Positions 51,814-60,424 are shown, numbered from the stretch's first letter. The stretch: DNA of 64,000 nt from G963662655 sp963666875 (GCA_963666875.2 CAXXPU010000008.1:46178-110177), one strand, 5' to 3'. Made by a program: numbers and translations. Notes: generated from the letters alone by a model not told the origin.

Positions 51814-52932
51814 ATCTTCGAATATACTCTTGAAGCAACCTCGGGCAAAGCCCGTGCCGGAACGCTGGTCACACCGCATGGCGCGATCCGTACACCGATC
51901 TTCATGCCGGTGGGAACCCTTGCGACGGTCAAGACCCTCTCCCCCGCCGAACTCCGCGACATCCAGGCGCAGATCATCCTCGGCAACACATACCACCTCT
52001 ACCTAAGACCCGGACACGATTTGATCAAACAAGCCGGTGGTCTGCATGGATTCATGTCGTGGGATCGACCGATCCTCACCGACAGCGGCGGATTCCAGGT
52101 GATGAGCCTCAGCGGACTGCGGAAGATCACGCCTGACGGGGTGCAATTCCAGTCGCACATCGACGGCAGCTATCACTTCTTCACGCCGGAGAAGGTGATC
52201 GAAATCGAGAACGCACTCGGTGCCGACATCATCATGGCGTTCGACGAATGCCCGCCTTATCCGGCGACACGCGCATACGTCGAGAACTCCCTCAAGACCA
52301 CCCTCGAATGGGCGAAGCGCTGCCGCGACGCGCACAGGGAAACCGATCGCCAGGCATTGTTCGGCATTGTACAGGGCGGAGTATATGACGATCTGCGCGT
52401 GAAGAGCGCCGAAGAGCTGATGAAGATGGATTTTCCGGGGTACTCGATCGGCGGTCTGGCCGTCGGCGAGGAGAAAGAAGACATGTTCCGCATCACGGCG
52501 CTGCTGGACGACGTTTTACCTCGAAACAAGCCGCGTTACCTCATGGGCGTCGGAACACCACTGGACCTTTTGACAAATATTCGCAACGGCGTCGATATGT
52601 TCGACTGCGTGATGCCTACCCGCAACGCGCGCAAGGGCTCACTCTTCACCTGGAAGGGAAAGCTCATCGTCAAGGCCGCGCGCTACAAGGACGATTTTTC
52701 CCCGGTCGATCCCGACTGCGACTGCTACACCTGCCGGAACTTCACGCGCGCTTACCTCAGGCACCTCTTCTCGGTGGATGAAATCCTCGGCATGAGGCTG
52801 GCGACAATCCATAGTCTGCATTTCTATCTGGAACTGGTGGGAGCCTGTCGCAGAGCCATCCTCGAAGATCGCTACGAAGAATTTTTCCATCAGCACGCGG
52901 AAAATCTGGACAGATTGATTGACAACGATTAA
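51814..52932 (+). CDS. tgt: Queuine tRNA-ribosyltransferase (probable ATC start)
   Basis: The protein family needs the N-terminus 'FEYTLEATSGKARAGTLVTP', which is encoded from 51814, but the codon there is ATC. AAAGGAG lies 6 nt before it, and no ATG, GTG or TTG exists in frame between 51721 and 51904. The first ATG (51904) would remove 30 conserved residues. From 51814 the product is 372 residues, the usual length. Catalytic Asp is in 'PILTDSGGFQVM' and 'FDCVMPTRNAR', and the zinc ligands are 'CDCYTC' plus a distal His. It exchanges guanine for preQ1 in tRNA, linking it to queC here. Confidence 0.95.
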   Translation: MFEYTLEATSGKARAGTLVTPHGAIRTPIFMPVGTLATVKTLSPAELRDIQAQIILGNTYHLYLRPGHDLIKQAGGLHGFMSWDRPILTDSGGFQVMSLSGLRKITPDGVQFQSHIDGSYHFFTPEKVIEIENALGADIIMAFDECPPYPATRAYVENSLKTTLEWAKRCRDAHRETDRQALFGIVQGGVYDDLRVKSAEELMKMDFPGYSIGGLAVGEEKEDMFRITALLDDVLPRNKPRYLMGVGTPLDLLTNIRNGVDMFDCVMPTRNARKGSLFTWKGKLIVKAARYKDDFSPVDPDCDCYTCRNFTRAYLRHLFSVDEILGMRLATIHSLHFYLELVGACRRAILEDRYEEFFHQHAENLDRLIDND

Positions 52933-52966
52933 AAAATCCTGCCAGACTGAATCGAAGGATAGGAAT

Positions 52967-53770
52967 ATGAAAAGCGTATTATCGTTTCAGGACATGAAAA
53001 CCGGCGGCGAAAAGATCTGTATGCTAACCGCGTACGACTACCCCACCGCACGGGCAGTCGAGAAATCGGGCGCCGACCTGATCCTGGTAGGAGACAGCCT
53101 GGGAATGGTCGTGCTCGGTTACGAAAACACGCTGCAAGTGACGATGGACGACATGATCCACCACACCAAAGCGGTGCGACGTGGCGCGAAGGACACCTTC
53201 GTCATCAGCGATATGCCCTACCGCAGCTTTCACCTCGACCTTCGCAACACCAAGGAGAATGCCTTCCGCCTCGTCATCGAAGCGGGTGCCAACGCGGTGA
53301 AGCTCGAAGGCGGCAGCGATAGTCGTCTGGAGGCGATCAGGGCGATCGTCGATTGTGAGATACCGGTCGTGGCGCACCTTGGTCTGACCCCGCAGTCGGT
53401 CAATAAATTCGGCGGTTACAAGGTGCAGGGCAAGGACGAAGTGGCATCCGAGCAACTCTTCCAGCAAGCGAAGAAGATCGAGGAAGCCGGCGCGTTTATG
53501 GTGGTTCTGGAAGGAATGCCGGAAGCGCTGGGCAGAAGGATATCCGAGGAGCTGGCGATTCCCACTATCGGTATCGGCGCGGGACGCCACACCGACGGTC
53601 AGGTGCTTGTCTATCACGACCTGCTCGGATTCAGCGATTTCAAGCCCAAATTCGTCATGCTGTACGAGAATCTGAACGAACGAATCCCGAAAGCGCTCGA
53701 AGCATGGTGTAACGATGTTCGCGAAAAACGGTTCCCTGAACGGAAGCATATCTATTTCCCCGAAGATTGA
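52967..53770 (+). CDS. panB: 3-methyl-2-oxobutanoate hydroxymethyltransferase
   Basis: 267 residues from the ATG at 52967, with AGGA upstream; an earlier in-frame TTG at 52919 overlaps tgt. Motifs 'MLTAYDYPTARAVEKSGAD', 'VGDSLGMVVLGYENTLQVT', 'AVKLEGG', 'PVVAHLGLTPQS' and 'IGIGAGRHTDGQVLV' are PanB throughout, covering the magnesium and ketopantoate sites. It makes ketopantoate for coenzyme A synthesis. No other pan gene is adjacent. Confidence 0.97.
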   Translation: MKSVLSFQDMKTGGEKICMLTAYDYPTARAVEKSGADLILVGDSLGMVVLGYENTLQVTMDDMIHHTKAVRRGAKDTFVISDMPYRSFHLDLRNTKENAFRLVIEAGANAVKLEGGSDSRLEAIRAIVDCEIPVVAHLGLTPQSVNKFGGYKVQGKDEVASEQLFQQAKKIEEAGAFMVVLEGMPEALGRRISEELAIPTIGIGAGRHTDGQVLVYHDLLGFSDFKPKFVMLYENLNERIPKALEAWCNDVREKRFPERKHIYFPED

Positions 53771-53784
53771 TACAGGAGTTATAA

Positions 53785-54408
53785 ATGAACGATATGACCA
53801 TGATCGAACAAACCCCGGAAGAGAAGCTCGAAGCCGTGGGCAGGCTCAAGAAGAGCCTGGAAGAGAACTTCGTCACGCTCGGTGCGCTGCTCTCCGAGAT
53901 CAAACGCAGCAAGATATTCAAGCTCCGCGGCTATAAAAATTTCAAGGAATTCATCGAGACCGAACACGCCATGGCTGGAAGCTTCGCCAGCAAGCTGATC
54001 GGCGTTCACGACCTCTTCATCCAGGAGCTGGACATCAACGAGCAATCGCTCAAGCAGATCGGATTCGACAAGCTGAACATGATCAAGCCGTTGATGAAAG
54101 ACTGCGCCTACGAAGAGACCGAAACCTGGCTCAACAAGGCCGAAGAACTGCCCACACCCGAGCTGCGGGAAGAGGTCAAGACCGAGAAGGAGCGCCGTAA
54201 CCGCAAGGACAAGACGCTCAAGGATATCTTCATCGATCAGTTCTTCGAAACGATGACCACCAGCTTCAATTGCTCGCGGAAAGACCTCAACTTCAAGCTC
54301 GCGATCTACTTCCAGGACATGGACCTCACGCAGGTTAAAGACTCGATCCGCCTGAAACAGCGCAAGCTCGAAGAAGCACAGCAGATGGAGGGAATGCCGC
54401 AAGCTTGA
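53785..54408 (+). CDS. Hypothetical helical protein (207 aa)
   Basis: An all-helical, highly charged protein with no signal peptide. The N-terminal 80 residues ('LKKSLEENFVTLGALLSEIK', 'RGYKNFKEFIETEHAMAGSFASKLIG') follow the pattern of phage-related DUF3102-type domains (long helix, 'G.f..w.e', 'S...A...i'). The C-terminal half is rich in Lys, Arg and Glu and probably coiled. It follows panB by 14 nt and may be cotranscribed. A dispersed repeat begins 2-4 nt after the stop. The function is not recognised; a DNA- or RNA-associated role is only suggested by composition. Confidence 0.7.
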   Translation: MNDMTMIEQTPEEKLEAVGRLKKSLEENFVTLGALLSEIKRSKIFKLRGYKNFKEFIETEHAMAGSFASKLIGVHDLFIQELDINEQSLKQIGFDKLNMIKPLMKDCAYEETETWLNKAEELPTPELREEVKTEKERRNRKDKTLKDIFIDQFFETMTTSFNCSRKDLNFKLAIYFQDMDLTQVKDSIRLKQRKLEEAQQMEGMPQA

Positions 54409-54409
54409 T

Positions 54410-54800
54410 CTGGAGCGCAGGCATCTGTAGGTTTTGAAGAATGAAAAACCTGAACCTGCATCTTCCCCCCCCCCCCCTGGGTACACAGACGTCCACGTCT
54501 GTATCTCTCTGGAGAGGCTCGCCCGGAGGTCGAGCGCTACGTGAAGAGAAACTCGCCCGGAGGTCGAGCGCTACATGAAGAGAAGCTCGCCCGGAGGTTG
54601 AGCGCTACGGGTATGCCTCCCTTTGATTTCTTGATAAGTGATATATATTGTTAATACGTGATCTGGAATAACACCTGATGCCAAGCCACTGGAGATTCGA
54701 ATTTGCGAGCAAATTCACAGGAGCTTGGCGGACCACAGAAAGATGCCAAGCAAGAGCTTGGCTGTCCGAAAGGAAAATCCTGCACGCAACAAGACAAAAG
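54410..54800. repeat. Large composite repeat region upstream of porX
   Basis: No gene. It contains a RAYT-family unit (54412-54430), a 13-C homopolymer (54465-54477), an 'ACAGACGT-CC-ACGTCTGT' hairpin (54485-54502), three 34-nt tandem units (54517-54608), and 'gccaagc...gcttggc' palindromes (54681-54725 with an embedded GAATTTGCGAGCAAATTC, and 54743-54762). The porX promoter must lie within or beside this block. Confidence 0.8.
54517..54608 (+). repeat. Three tandem 34-nt repeats, 'gctcgcccggaggtcgagcg' family
   Basis: Copies start at 54517, 54551 and 54585, exactly 34 nt apart. Each has a 24-nt core and a 10-nt linker (g/atgaagagaa). Single related copies occur at 32595-32618 and, inverted, at 26299-26318. 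Confidence 0.9.
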
Positions 54801-54808
54801 AGGTTTTT

Positions 54809-56362
54809 ATGCGACAGTTAAAGATTCTCTGGGTGGACGACGAAGTCGAACTTCTGAAACCATTCGTCATCTTCCTCGAAGACAAGGGTTACAAAGTAAC
54901 CACCGTCACCAACGGCACCGATGCCATCGCATACGTGGTGAAAGAAAAATTCGATCTGGTCCTGCTGGATGAGATGATGCCCGGACTGGACGGACTGACC
55001 ACGCTGCTGGAAATCCGCAAGATCAACGCCTCGCTGCCCATCGTGATGGTCACCAAGAGCGAGGAGGAAGGTCTGATGGACAAGGCCATCGCCCGGCAGA
55101 TCACCGACTACCTGATCAAGCCCATCAATCCCAACCAGATCATCATGGCAGTGAAGAAGATCTTCCAGGCGGACGAGATTCGTCAGAACCAGATCGGCGA
55201 GGAATACTCGCGCTTCTCCGCACAGCTCAATCAGCGGCTCTTCACAGCGCCCGACTGGAATGATTGGACAAGTATCTACCACGACATCTGTCAGTGGGAT
55301 ATCCTCATCGACGAAATCAACGATCCCAGCCTGGCACACATGCACTTCCTCGAAAAACGCAACAGCAACACCGAATTCTGTAACTACATCGAGGAACATT
55401 ACCAGAACTGGCTCAAGAGCGACGATCGTCCGACCTTCTCCTTCGATGTGATTTCCGAATATATCTCGCCGGTATTCGAAGAGCAGAAGCCGATCTACTT
55501 CATCATCCTCGACTGTATGCGGCTCGATCAGTATTTCGCGCTCGAACCGTTCATCCGGGAATTGTTCAACGTCGATCTTCAGCTATATTACTCGATCCTG
55601 CCCACCGCGACACCCTATTCGCGAAACGCGCTCTTCAGCGGTCTGCTGCCTGCCGATATCGCAAAGAATTTCCCCGAGTACTGGACCGATACCCACGACA
55701 TCGACAACAGCCGCAACCGAAACGAGCACCAACTTCTCGATGCGCATCTCAGGGACCTCGGCCACAATCTTGATCCATCATCGAAATACGTGAAAATATT
55801 CAACATCGAAGAGGGTAATTTTGTCATCCGCAAGCTCGATTCGTGGTCGAAAGAAAAGCTCGTCGTGCTGGTCTATAATTTCCTCGACCTCCTTGCGCAC
55901 CACCGCTCCAAGGATCAGATCCTTCAAGAGACCATACCGGACGAACAGGCGCTTCGAGCCTTTACAAAGCACTGGTTCATGCACTCCTCGCTCTACGAGA
56001 CGCTCAAGCAGATATCGAAGCAGGATGCAACCGTGATCATCACCACCGATCATGGATCGATCCGCGTCAACCGAGCCACGCAGGCAATCGGCGACCGCGA
56101 TACAACCATCACCGTGCGCTACAAGGAAGGCAAAAACCTCACCTGCAACGAGCGTCACGCGGTGTATCTGAAGAAGCCCTCGAATTTCGGACTGCCGACG
56201 CGAAACATCATCGATAACTTCATCTTCGCCAAAGACGACTACTATTTCGTCTATCCGAATTCGTACCACCAGTACCAGAAACAGTACAACGGCACCTTCC
56301 AGCACGGTGGAATCTCCATGCAGGAGATGATCCTGCCACTGGCGGTGTGCAGAAGTAAATAG
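54809..56362 (+). CDS. porX: PorX-like regulator: receiver domain plus PglZ phosphatase/phosphodiesterase domain
   Basis: 517 residues, nearly the length of Porphyromonas PorX. The receiver domain (1-120) has acidic residues 'WVDDE', phosphoacceptor Asp54 in 'FDLVLLDEMMPG', and 'MVTKSEEE' and 'YLIKP'. After a helical linker, the PglZ domain from about 230 has 'YFIILDCMRLDQYF' and 'VIITTDHGSI', metal-binding motifs of the alkaline-phosphatase fold. PorX controls type IX secretion genes in Bacteroidota, and its PglZ domain degrades oligonucleotides. The start at 54809 is chosen over 54725 because the upstream stretch is repeat sequence. Presence with FlgD-like cargo suggests a related secretion circuit. 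Confidence 0.88.
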   Translation: MRQLKILWVDDEVELLKPFVIFLEDKGYKVTTVTNGTDAIAYVVKEKFDLVLLDEMMPGLDGLTTLLEIRKINASLPIVMVTKSEEEGLMDKAIARQITDYLIKPINPNQIIMAVKKIFQADEIRQNQIGEEYSRFSAQLNQRLFTAPDWNDWTSIYHDICQWDILIDEINDPSLAHMHFLEKRNSNTEFCNYIEEHYQNWLKSDDRPTFSFDVISEYISPVFEEQKPIYFIILDCMRLDQYFALEPFIRELFNVDLQLYYSILPTATPYSRNALFSGLLPADIAKNFPEYWTDTHDIDNSRNRNEHQLLDAHLRDLGHNLDPSSKYVKIFNIEEGNFVIRKLDSWSKEKLVVLVYNFLDLLAHHRSKDQILQETIPDEQALRAFTKHWFMHSSLYETLKQISKQDATVIITTDHGSIRVNRATQAIGDRDTTITVRYKEGKNLTCNERHAVYLKKPSNFGLPTRNIIDNFIFAKDDYYFVYPNSYHQYQKQYNGTFQHGGISMQEMILPLAVCRSK

Positions 56363-56382
56363 AGCTTGAGATAGCTGTAGGG

Positions 56383-56505
56383 GCAGGTCCCTGTGCCTGC
56401 CTCTCTCATTTCTCAATAATCGTCGTTATACACCCTTATAGGAAATGCCAAGCTGGAGCTTGGCGGACCAGGGGGAAAGGGCAGACACGGGGATCTGCCC
56501 CAACA
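56383..56505. repeat. Repeats between porX and the metal permease
   Basis: 56384-56402 'ggggcaggtccctgtgcct' and 56479-56502 'gcagacacggggatctgcc' are imperfect palindromes; 56443-56463 is 'gccaagctggagcttggc', the same family as 54743-54762. They fill the space after the porX stop. No T-rich terminator was seen. Confidence 0.7.
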
Positions 56506-56528
56506 AGAAGACATCGGATAGGAATCAA

Positions 56529-57374
56529 ATGCCAGATATCATCAACCTGCTCGTCGAATACAACTTCCTGCGCAACGCGGTGATCGCCGCGGTGTTTGCA
56601 AGCGTACTCTGCGGCATGACCGGCACCCTCGTGGTCATCAAGCGGATCGCGCTCATCAGCGGCGGTATCGCGCACACGGTGTTGGGCGGCGTCGGGCTTT
56701 TCTATTATCTCGGCTGGAATCCTTATTTGGGCGCGTTCATCACCGCGATTGTCGCAGCGGTGGTGATTGGGCTGGTCAAGTTGCACGCCGGCGAGCACGA
56801 GGACACGCTTATCAGCGCCATGTGGGCGATCGGCATGGCGTCCGGCATCCTCTTCATGCAGCTCAAGCCGGGTTACAACCGCAATCTGATGTCCTACCTC
56901 TTCGGCAACATCCTGATGGTCAGTCGTCTCGATCTGATCGTCCTCGGCTCGATGACGCTGCTGGTGATGATCGTGATCATCCTCTTGTACCGGCAGTTCC
57001 TCGCCATTTCGTTCGACCAGGAGTTTGCCGGTCTGCGCGGCCTGCATTCGGATCTGCTCTACATCCTGATGCTCTGCATGATCGCCGTGACCATCGTTGT
57101 GCTCACCACCATTGTGGGCTTGATCCTCGCCATCGCGCTACTGACCTTACCTGCCGCCATCGCGGCGCTGTTCACCAAAACACCGGGCGCAATGATGTTT
57201 TTCGCCATGGGATTCAGCCTGTTGTTTTCGCTGGGCGGACTTTTAATTTCGTTCGAACCGGGACTCGCGCCCGGCTCCACAATCATTATTCTAAGCGGAG
57301 TCGCGTATTTTCTCGCAATCATCCTGAGAAAGGTAATGAAACAAATACGGCACCGTCGACAATTCCGCGATTAG
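56529..57374 (+). CDS. znuB: Metal ABC transporter permease (ZnuB/MntB family)
   Basis: 281 residues from the ATG at 56529; the longer frame to 56445 is repeat-derived. Eight hydrophobic segments with 'VIKRIALISGGIAHTVLGGVG' (EAA-like cytoplasmic loop), 'GLVKLHAGEHEDTLISAMWAIG' and 'VGLILAIALLTLPAAIAAL' are those of ABC-3 permeases for zinc or manganese. The ATPase and binding protein are not adjacent, which is unusual for this family. The metal cannot be chosen from sequence; zinc is the default. Confidence 0.9.
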   Translation: MPDIINLLVEYNFLRNAVIAAVFASVLCGMTGTLVVIKRIALISGGIAHTVLGGVGLFYYLGWNPYLGAFITAIVAAVVIGLVKLHAGEHEDTLISAMWAIGMASGILFMQLKPGYNRNLMSYLFGNILMVSRLDLIVLGSMTLLVMIVIILLYRQFLAISFDQEFAGLRGLHSDLLYILMLCMIAVTIVVLTTIVGLILAIALLTLPAAIAALFTKTPGAMMFFAMGFSLLFSLGGLLISFEPGLAPGSTIIILSGVAYFLAIILRKVMKQIRHRRQFRD

Positions 57375-57633
57375 AAATCCATCCATTCGATGCTATAATC
57401 ACAATTAACGAAGCAAACTCTTCTAAACACCTCAAAACGTTCCAGTTCCATTACATGTTTGTAAGCCGCACCTTCATGTTTTGATATCCGATTACAAAAA
57501 AAAAGGTGAAACCGGCAAAAAACGCTTTACAACTTATTTCACAATATGGATTCTTTCGAATGAGATAACTTGGATTTCAAAGCGGCACTTAGAACACTGG
57601 GGATATCATAGAGGATCAGACCGAGGTAACGTA

Positions 57634-58716
57634 ATGGAAGATTTCTTTGATCGGCTCAAGTTGAACCGTTTGTTTTCTGAAGTCGATAAATCACTACTTT
57701 GTGAACTGTCGAAAGAATGCTTTATCGAACGCTCGTTTTACAAAGGCGAAACGATTATCCGTCAGGACGAGGTTTCGGCCGACCTCTTTCTCATCCTGAA
57801 CGGCAGGGTGCAAATCAGCAAAGTCCTTCCCGACGGAGAACGCGTCGAACTCATCCAGAAAGGGCCTAACGAATTCATCGGCGAAATCGGATTGCTGCTG
57901 ACATCGAGTCGCTCGGCCACCGTAACCTGCCTGACCGATGTCAAAATCGTCCAGATTACACCGGAATCCTTTTCTTATATCCTCAAAAAGATCCCGACCA
58001 TACGAAAGAACGTCCTGAAGAATATCATCGAGATCGTGTTTGACGACGACCAGCGGGTGGTCAACGAGATCATCAAGGGTAACCTGCTGGCGGAGATGTT
58101 CAACGCCATCAGCGACCAGACAAAGCGACTCGAATCGCTCAACCGGCAGCTCAAGGAAGTCAACACCGAGCTCGAGAAGAAAAACAAGAAGCTGTACGAA
58201 CTCGCCACCTACGATTATCTTACCAAGCTATACAACCGCGCATTCGTCATGGATATGTTCTCCAAGGAGTTCAGCAAGTCAAGACGGCACGATCACGAGC
58301 TTTCCTGCCTGCTGCTGGATATCGACAATTTCAAGAAGATCAACGACACGTACGGCCACCTGACGGGTGATGTCGTTCTCAGGCAGATCGGTCTCAGCCT
58401 GAAAGAAGATATCCGCGAGCAGGACATCGTTGGTCGTTATGGCGGCGAAGAATTCCTCATCGTATTGCCTGATACCGGTTTGGCTCAAGCTATGTTCGTG
58501 GCGGAAAAGGTACGTAAGAAAATCGAATCGCTGGAAATTCGCTCACGCGACTCCATGATAAAGACGACTGTCAGTATCGGTGTGTCCGACATCAACAAGC
58601 ACAATCCGGGTAAAGTCGATGAGTTGCTCTACCAGGCGGACACAGCCTTGTATCGAGCGAAACGGGAAGGGAAAAACCGGATCATGGAATTCACGCCGGC
58701 CAATAACTCCGGATGA
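57634..58716 (+). CDS. Diguanylate cyclase with N-terminal cNMP-binding domain
   Basis: 360 residues from the ATG at 57634 (CGAGG upstream); the frame to 57481 lacks support. The cNMP-binding/CRP-like domain at about 10-130 ('LILNGRVQISKVL', 'FIGEIGLLLTSSRSATVT') lacks a clear phosphate-binding Arg pair beyond 'SRSAT', so the ligand is uncertain. A coiled coil (155-190) leads to the GGDEF domain with active-site GGEEF at 270-274 and an inhibitory I-site REQD (261-264), exactly 5 residues upstream. It should make c-di-GMP with product inhibition. HD-GYP follows 10 nt later. Confidence 0.93.
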   Translation: MEDFFDRLKLNRLFSEVDKSLLCELSKECFIERSFYKGETIIRQDEVSADLFLILNGRVQISKVLPDGERVELIQKGPNEFIGEIGLLLTSSRSATVTCLTDVKIVQITPESFSYILKKIPTIRKNVLKNIIEIVFDDDQRVVNEIIKGNLLAEMFNAISDQTKRLESLNRQLKEVNTELEKKNKKLYELATYDYLTKLYNRAFVMDMFSKEFSKSRRHDHELSCLLLDIDNFKKINDTYGHLTGDVVLRQIGLSLKEDIREQDIVGRYGGEEFLIVLPDTGLAQAMFVAEKVRKKIESLEIRSRDSMIKTTVSIGVSDINKHNPGKVDELLYQADTALYRAKREGKNRIMEFTPANNSG

Positions 58717-58726
58717 TCAGGATATC

Positions 58727-59977
58727 ATGTTGAGTGAGCAAGAGAAACTCGATGCGTTGATTCGGCTCGGAACGGAACTGAATCAAGTCAACGACCTCGA
58801 CCTTCTGCTGGAACATCTCCTGACCGTCGCCAGGAAGTTCGTCAACGCCGATGCGGGTACCGTTTACATTCGCCGCGGAGATCAATTTTTCTTCTTCCTT
58901 CTCCAGAACGACACCATGGAAGGAAAGAGCAACGACAACAAGATAAAATTGCCCGGAGCCATCTTCCGCAAACCGGTACGCGAGGACAGCATCGCCGGAT
59001 ACGTCGCCAAGACCGGCGAGTTTCTCAACCTGGTGGATGTCCATTATCTTCCAGATGACGCCCCCTATACATTCAATGTTCAGTACGACAGGGAGTCTGG
59101 CTACAGGACTGGTTCCATGTTGACGATACCGCTCAAGAACAAGCGAGGCGTACCGCTCGGTATCCTGCAGATCATCAATGCACAAGACCCGGACGGCAAT
59201 ATAGTCTGCTTCACGGAGAACGACGAGCGGATGATGTTCCATTTCGCCAGCATCGCAGCGATCGCGCTGGAACGCGCCCAGATGACGCGCGCGCTGCTTC
59301 TCCGCATGATTCGCATGGCGGAGCTGCGCGACCCGAAAGAGACCGGAGCCCACGTCAACCGCGTGGGAAGTTTCTCTGTAGCGCTTTACCAGGAATGGGC
59401 CGAACGGCACAACATCCCCGAAGACGAGATCGTTCGCTGGCGCGACATCCTGCGTATGGCAGCCATGCTGCACGACGCCGGTAAGGTGGGAATCACCGAC
59501 ACCATTTTGAAGAAACCCGGACGCCTGACCGACGAAGAACGCGCCGTCATGAACCAGCACTGCCTCTTCGGTTCCCAGCTATTCCGCGACTTACAGTCCG
59601 ATTTCGACGAGATCGCTTCGCAGGTCGCACTGAATCACCACGAGAACTGGGACGGAACCGGCTATCCGGGGCATATCGACGGTATTACCGGCGAACCGCT
59701 GCCCGGTTTCGAGAATCCGGACGGTACCGCACGAGGAAAGATCGGCGAAGAGACGCCGCTTTTCGGCAGGATCGTGAAGCTGGCGGACGTATTCGACGCC
59801 CTGTCCAGCCAGCGCTGCTATAAGCCTGCCTGGGACGAAGATAAGGTCTTGCGCATTATCCAGGAGGAATCCGGTACATCGTTCGATCCGGAACTGGTGG
59901 AGATTTTCATGGAAAACCTCGATACCATGCGCCAGATCCAGCAGCGCTACGCGGAAGAGAAGCAGGAGATGGAATGA
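58727..59977 (+). CDS. GAF-HD-GYP c-di-GMP phosphodiesterase
   Basis: 416 residues from ATG 58727. A GAF domain (about 15-180, 'EHLLTVARKFVNADAGTVYI', 'IPLKNKRGVPLGILQIIN') precedes HD-GYP with the pair at 249-250 in 'LHDAGKVG', 'HHENWDGTGYPG' near 302-313 and the downstream 'KLADVFDALSSQR'. All canonical metal and GYP residues are present, so it should hydrolyse c-di-GMP. An insert 'GENPDG'-like loop (GITGEPLPGFENPDGTARG) after GYP is longer than usual. It follows the cyclase, giving an antagonistic pair. Confidence 0.95.
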   Translation: MLSEQEKLDALIRLGTELNQVNDLDLLLEHLLTVARKFVNADAGTVYIRRGDQFFFFLLQNDTMEGKSNDNKIKLPGAIFRKPVREDSIAGYVAKTGEFLNLVDVHYLPDDAPYTFNVQYDRESGYRTGSMLTIPLKNKRGVPLGILQIINAQDPDGNIVCFTENDERMMFHFASIAAIALERAQMTRALLLRMIRMAELRDPKETGAHVNRVGSFSVALYQEWAERHNIPEDEIVRWRDILRMAAMLHDAGKVGITDTILKKPGRLTDEERAVMNQHCLFGSQLFRDLQSDFDEIASQVALNHHENWDGTGYPGHIDGITGEPLPGFENPDGTARGKIGEETPLFGRIVKLADVFDALSSQRCYKPAWDEDKVLRIIQEESGTSFDPELVEIFMENLDTMRQIQQRYAEEKQEME

Positions 59978-60390
59978 AGCGCGGTATCATGATTGTCGCA
60001 CTGCTGGTGGTAACCGGCATCCTCTTCGCATCGGTGGAAGACCAGCTTCGAGAAGGCAGAATCCTATTCGCCAAAGGATATTATCGCAAAGCGCTCTCAG
60101 TTGCGGAAGAGGTTGTGGAAATCGATCCGCACAATGCTGCGGCATACCACCTGATGGGAGACGCATGGTTCAAAATCGGTAAAAAAAAGCCATCCCTGGA
60201 AGCATTCCTTAAGGCTGTCCAGTACGATCCGGAAGATGCTCAGGCCTATCTCAAGATCGGTGGATTGTACTATCTCGATAAAGATATCGACAAGGCCGTC
60301 GAATACGTTAAAAAAGCAGCCGATCTGGGCGATAAACGTGCAATCAATGTTCTTCAGCAGTATGAAGAGCATAAACGACAGAATCCCTGA
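59974..60390 (+). CDS. Secreted TPR-repeat protein (138 aa)
   Basis: The signal peptide MKRGIMIVALLVVTGILFA is followed by about three TPR units (EGRILFAKGYYRKALSVAEE; AAYHLMGDAWFKIGKKKPSL; AYLKIGGLYYLDKDIDKAVE). The start overlaps the HD-GYP stop by 4 nt (ATGA), so the gene is translationally coupled. Function is protein-protein interaction in the periplasm; a partner is not evident. Confidence 0.85.
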   Translation: MKRGIMIVALLVVTGILFASVEDQLREGRILFAKGYYRKALSVAEEVVEIDPHNAAAYHLMGDAWFKIGKKKPSLEAFLKAVQYDPEDAQAYLKIGGLYYLDKDIDKAVEYVKKAADLGDKRAINVLQQYEEHKRQNP

Positions 60391-60424
60391 TCACACCGAT
60401 ATCACACAAGGTAACCATTCAATC

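Noticed and set aside
51904..52932. tgt starting at the first ATG
   Set aside because: It would lack 30 conserved residues, and no ribosome-binding site precedes it.
54517..54608. Possible short CRISPR array
   Set aside because: The 10-nt linkers between 24-nt cores are almost identical, so there are no distinct spacers, and no cas genes are in the window.
58580..58726. HD-GYP gene starting at 58580
   Set aside because: It would overlap the cyclase by 137 nt; the ATG at 58727 begins a clean GAF domain.
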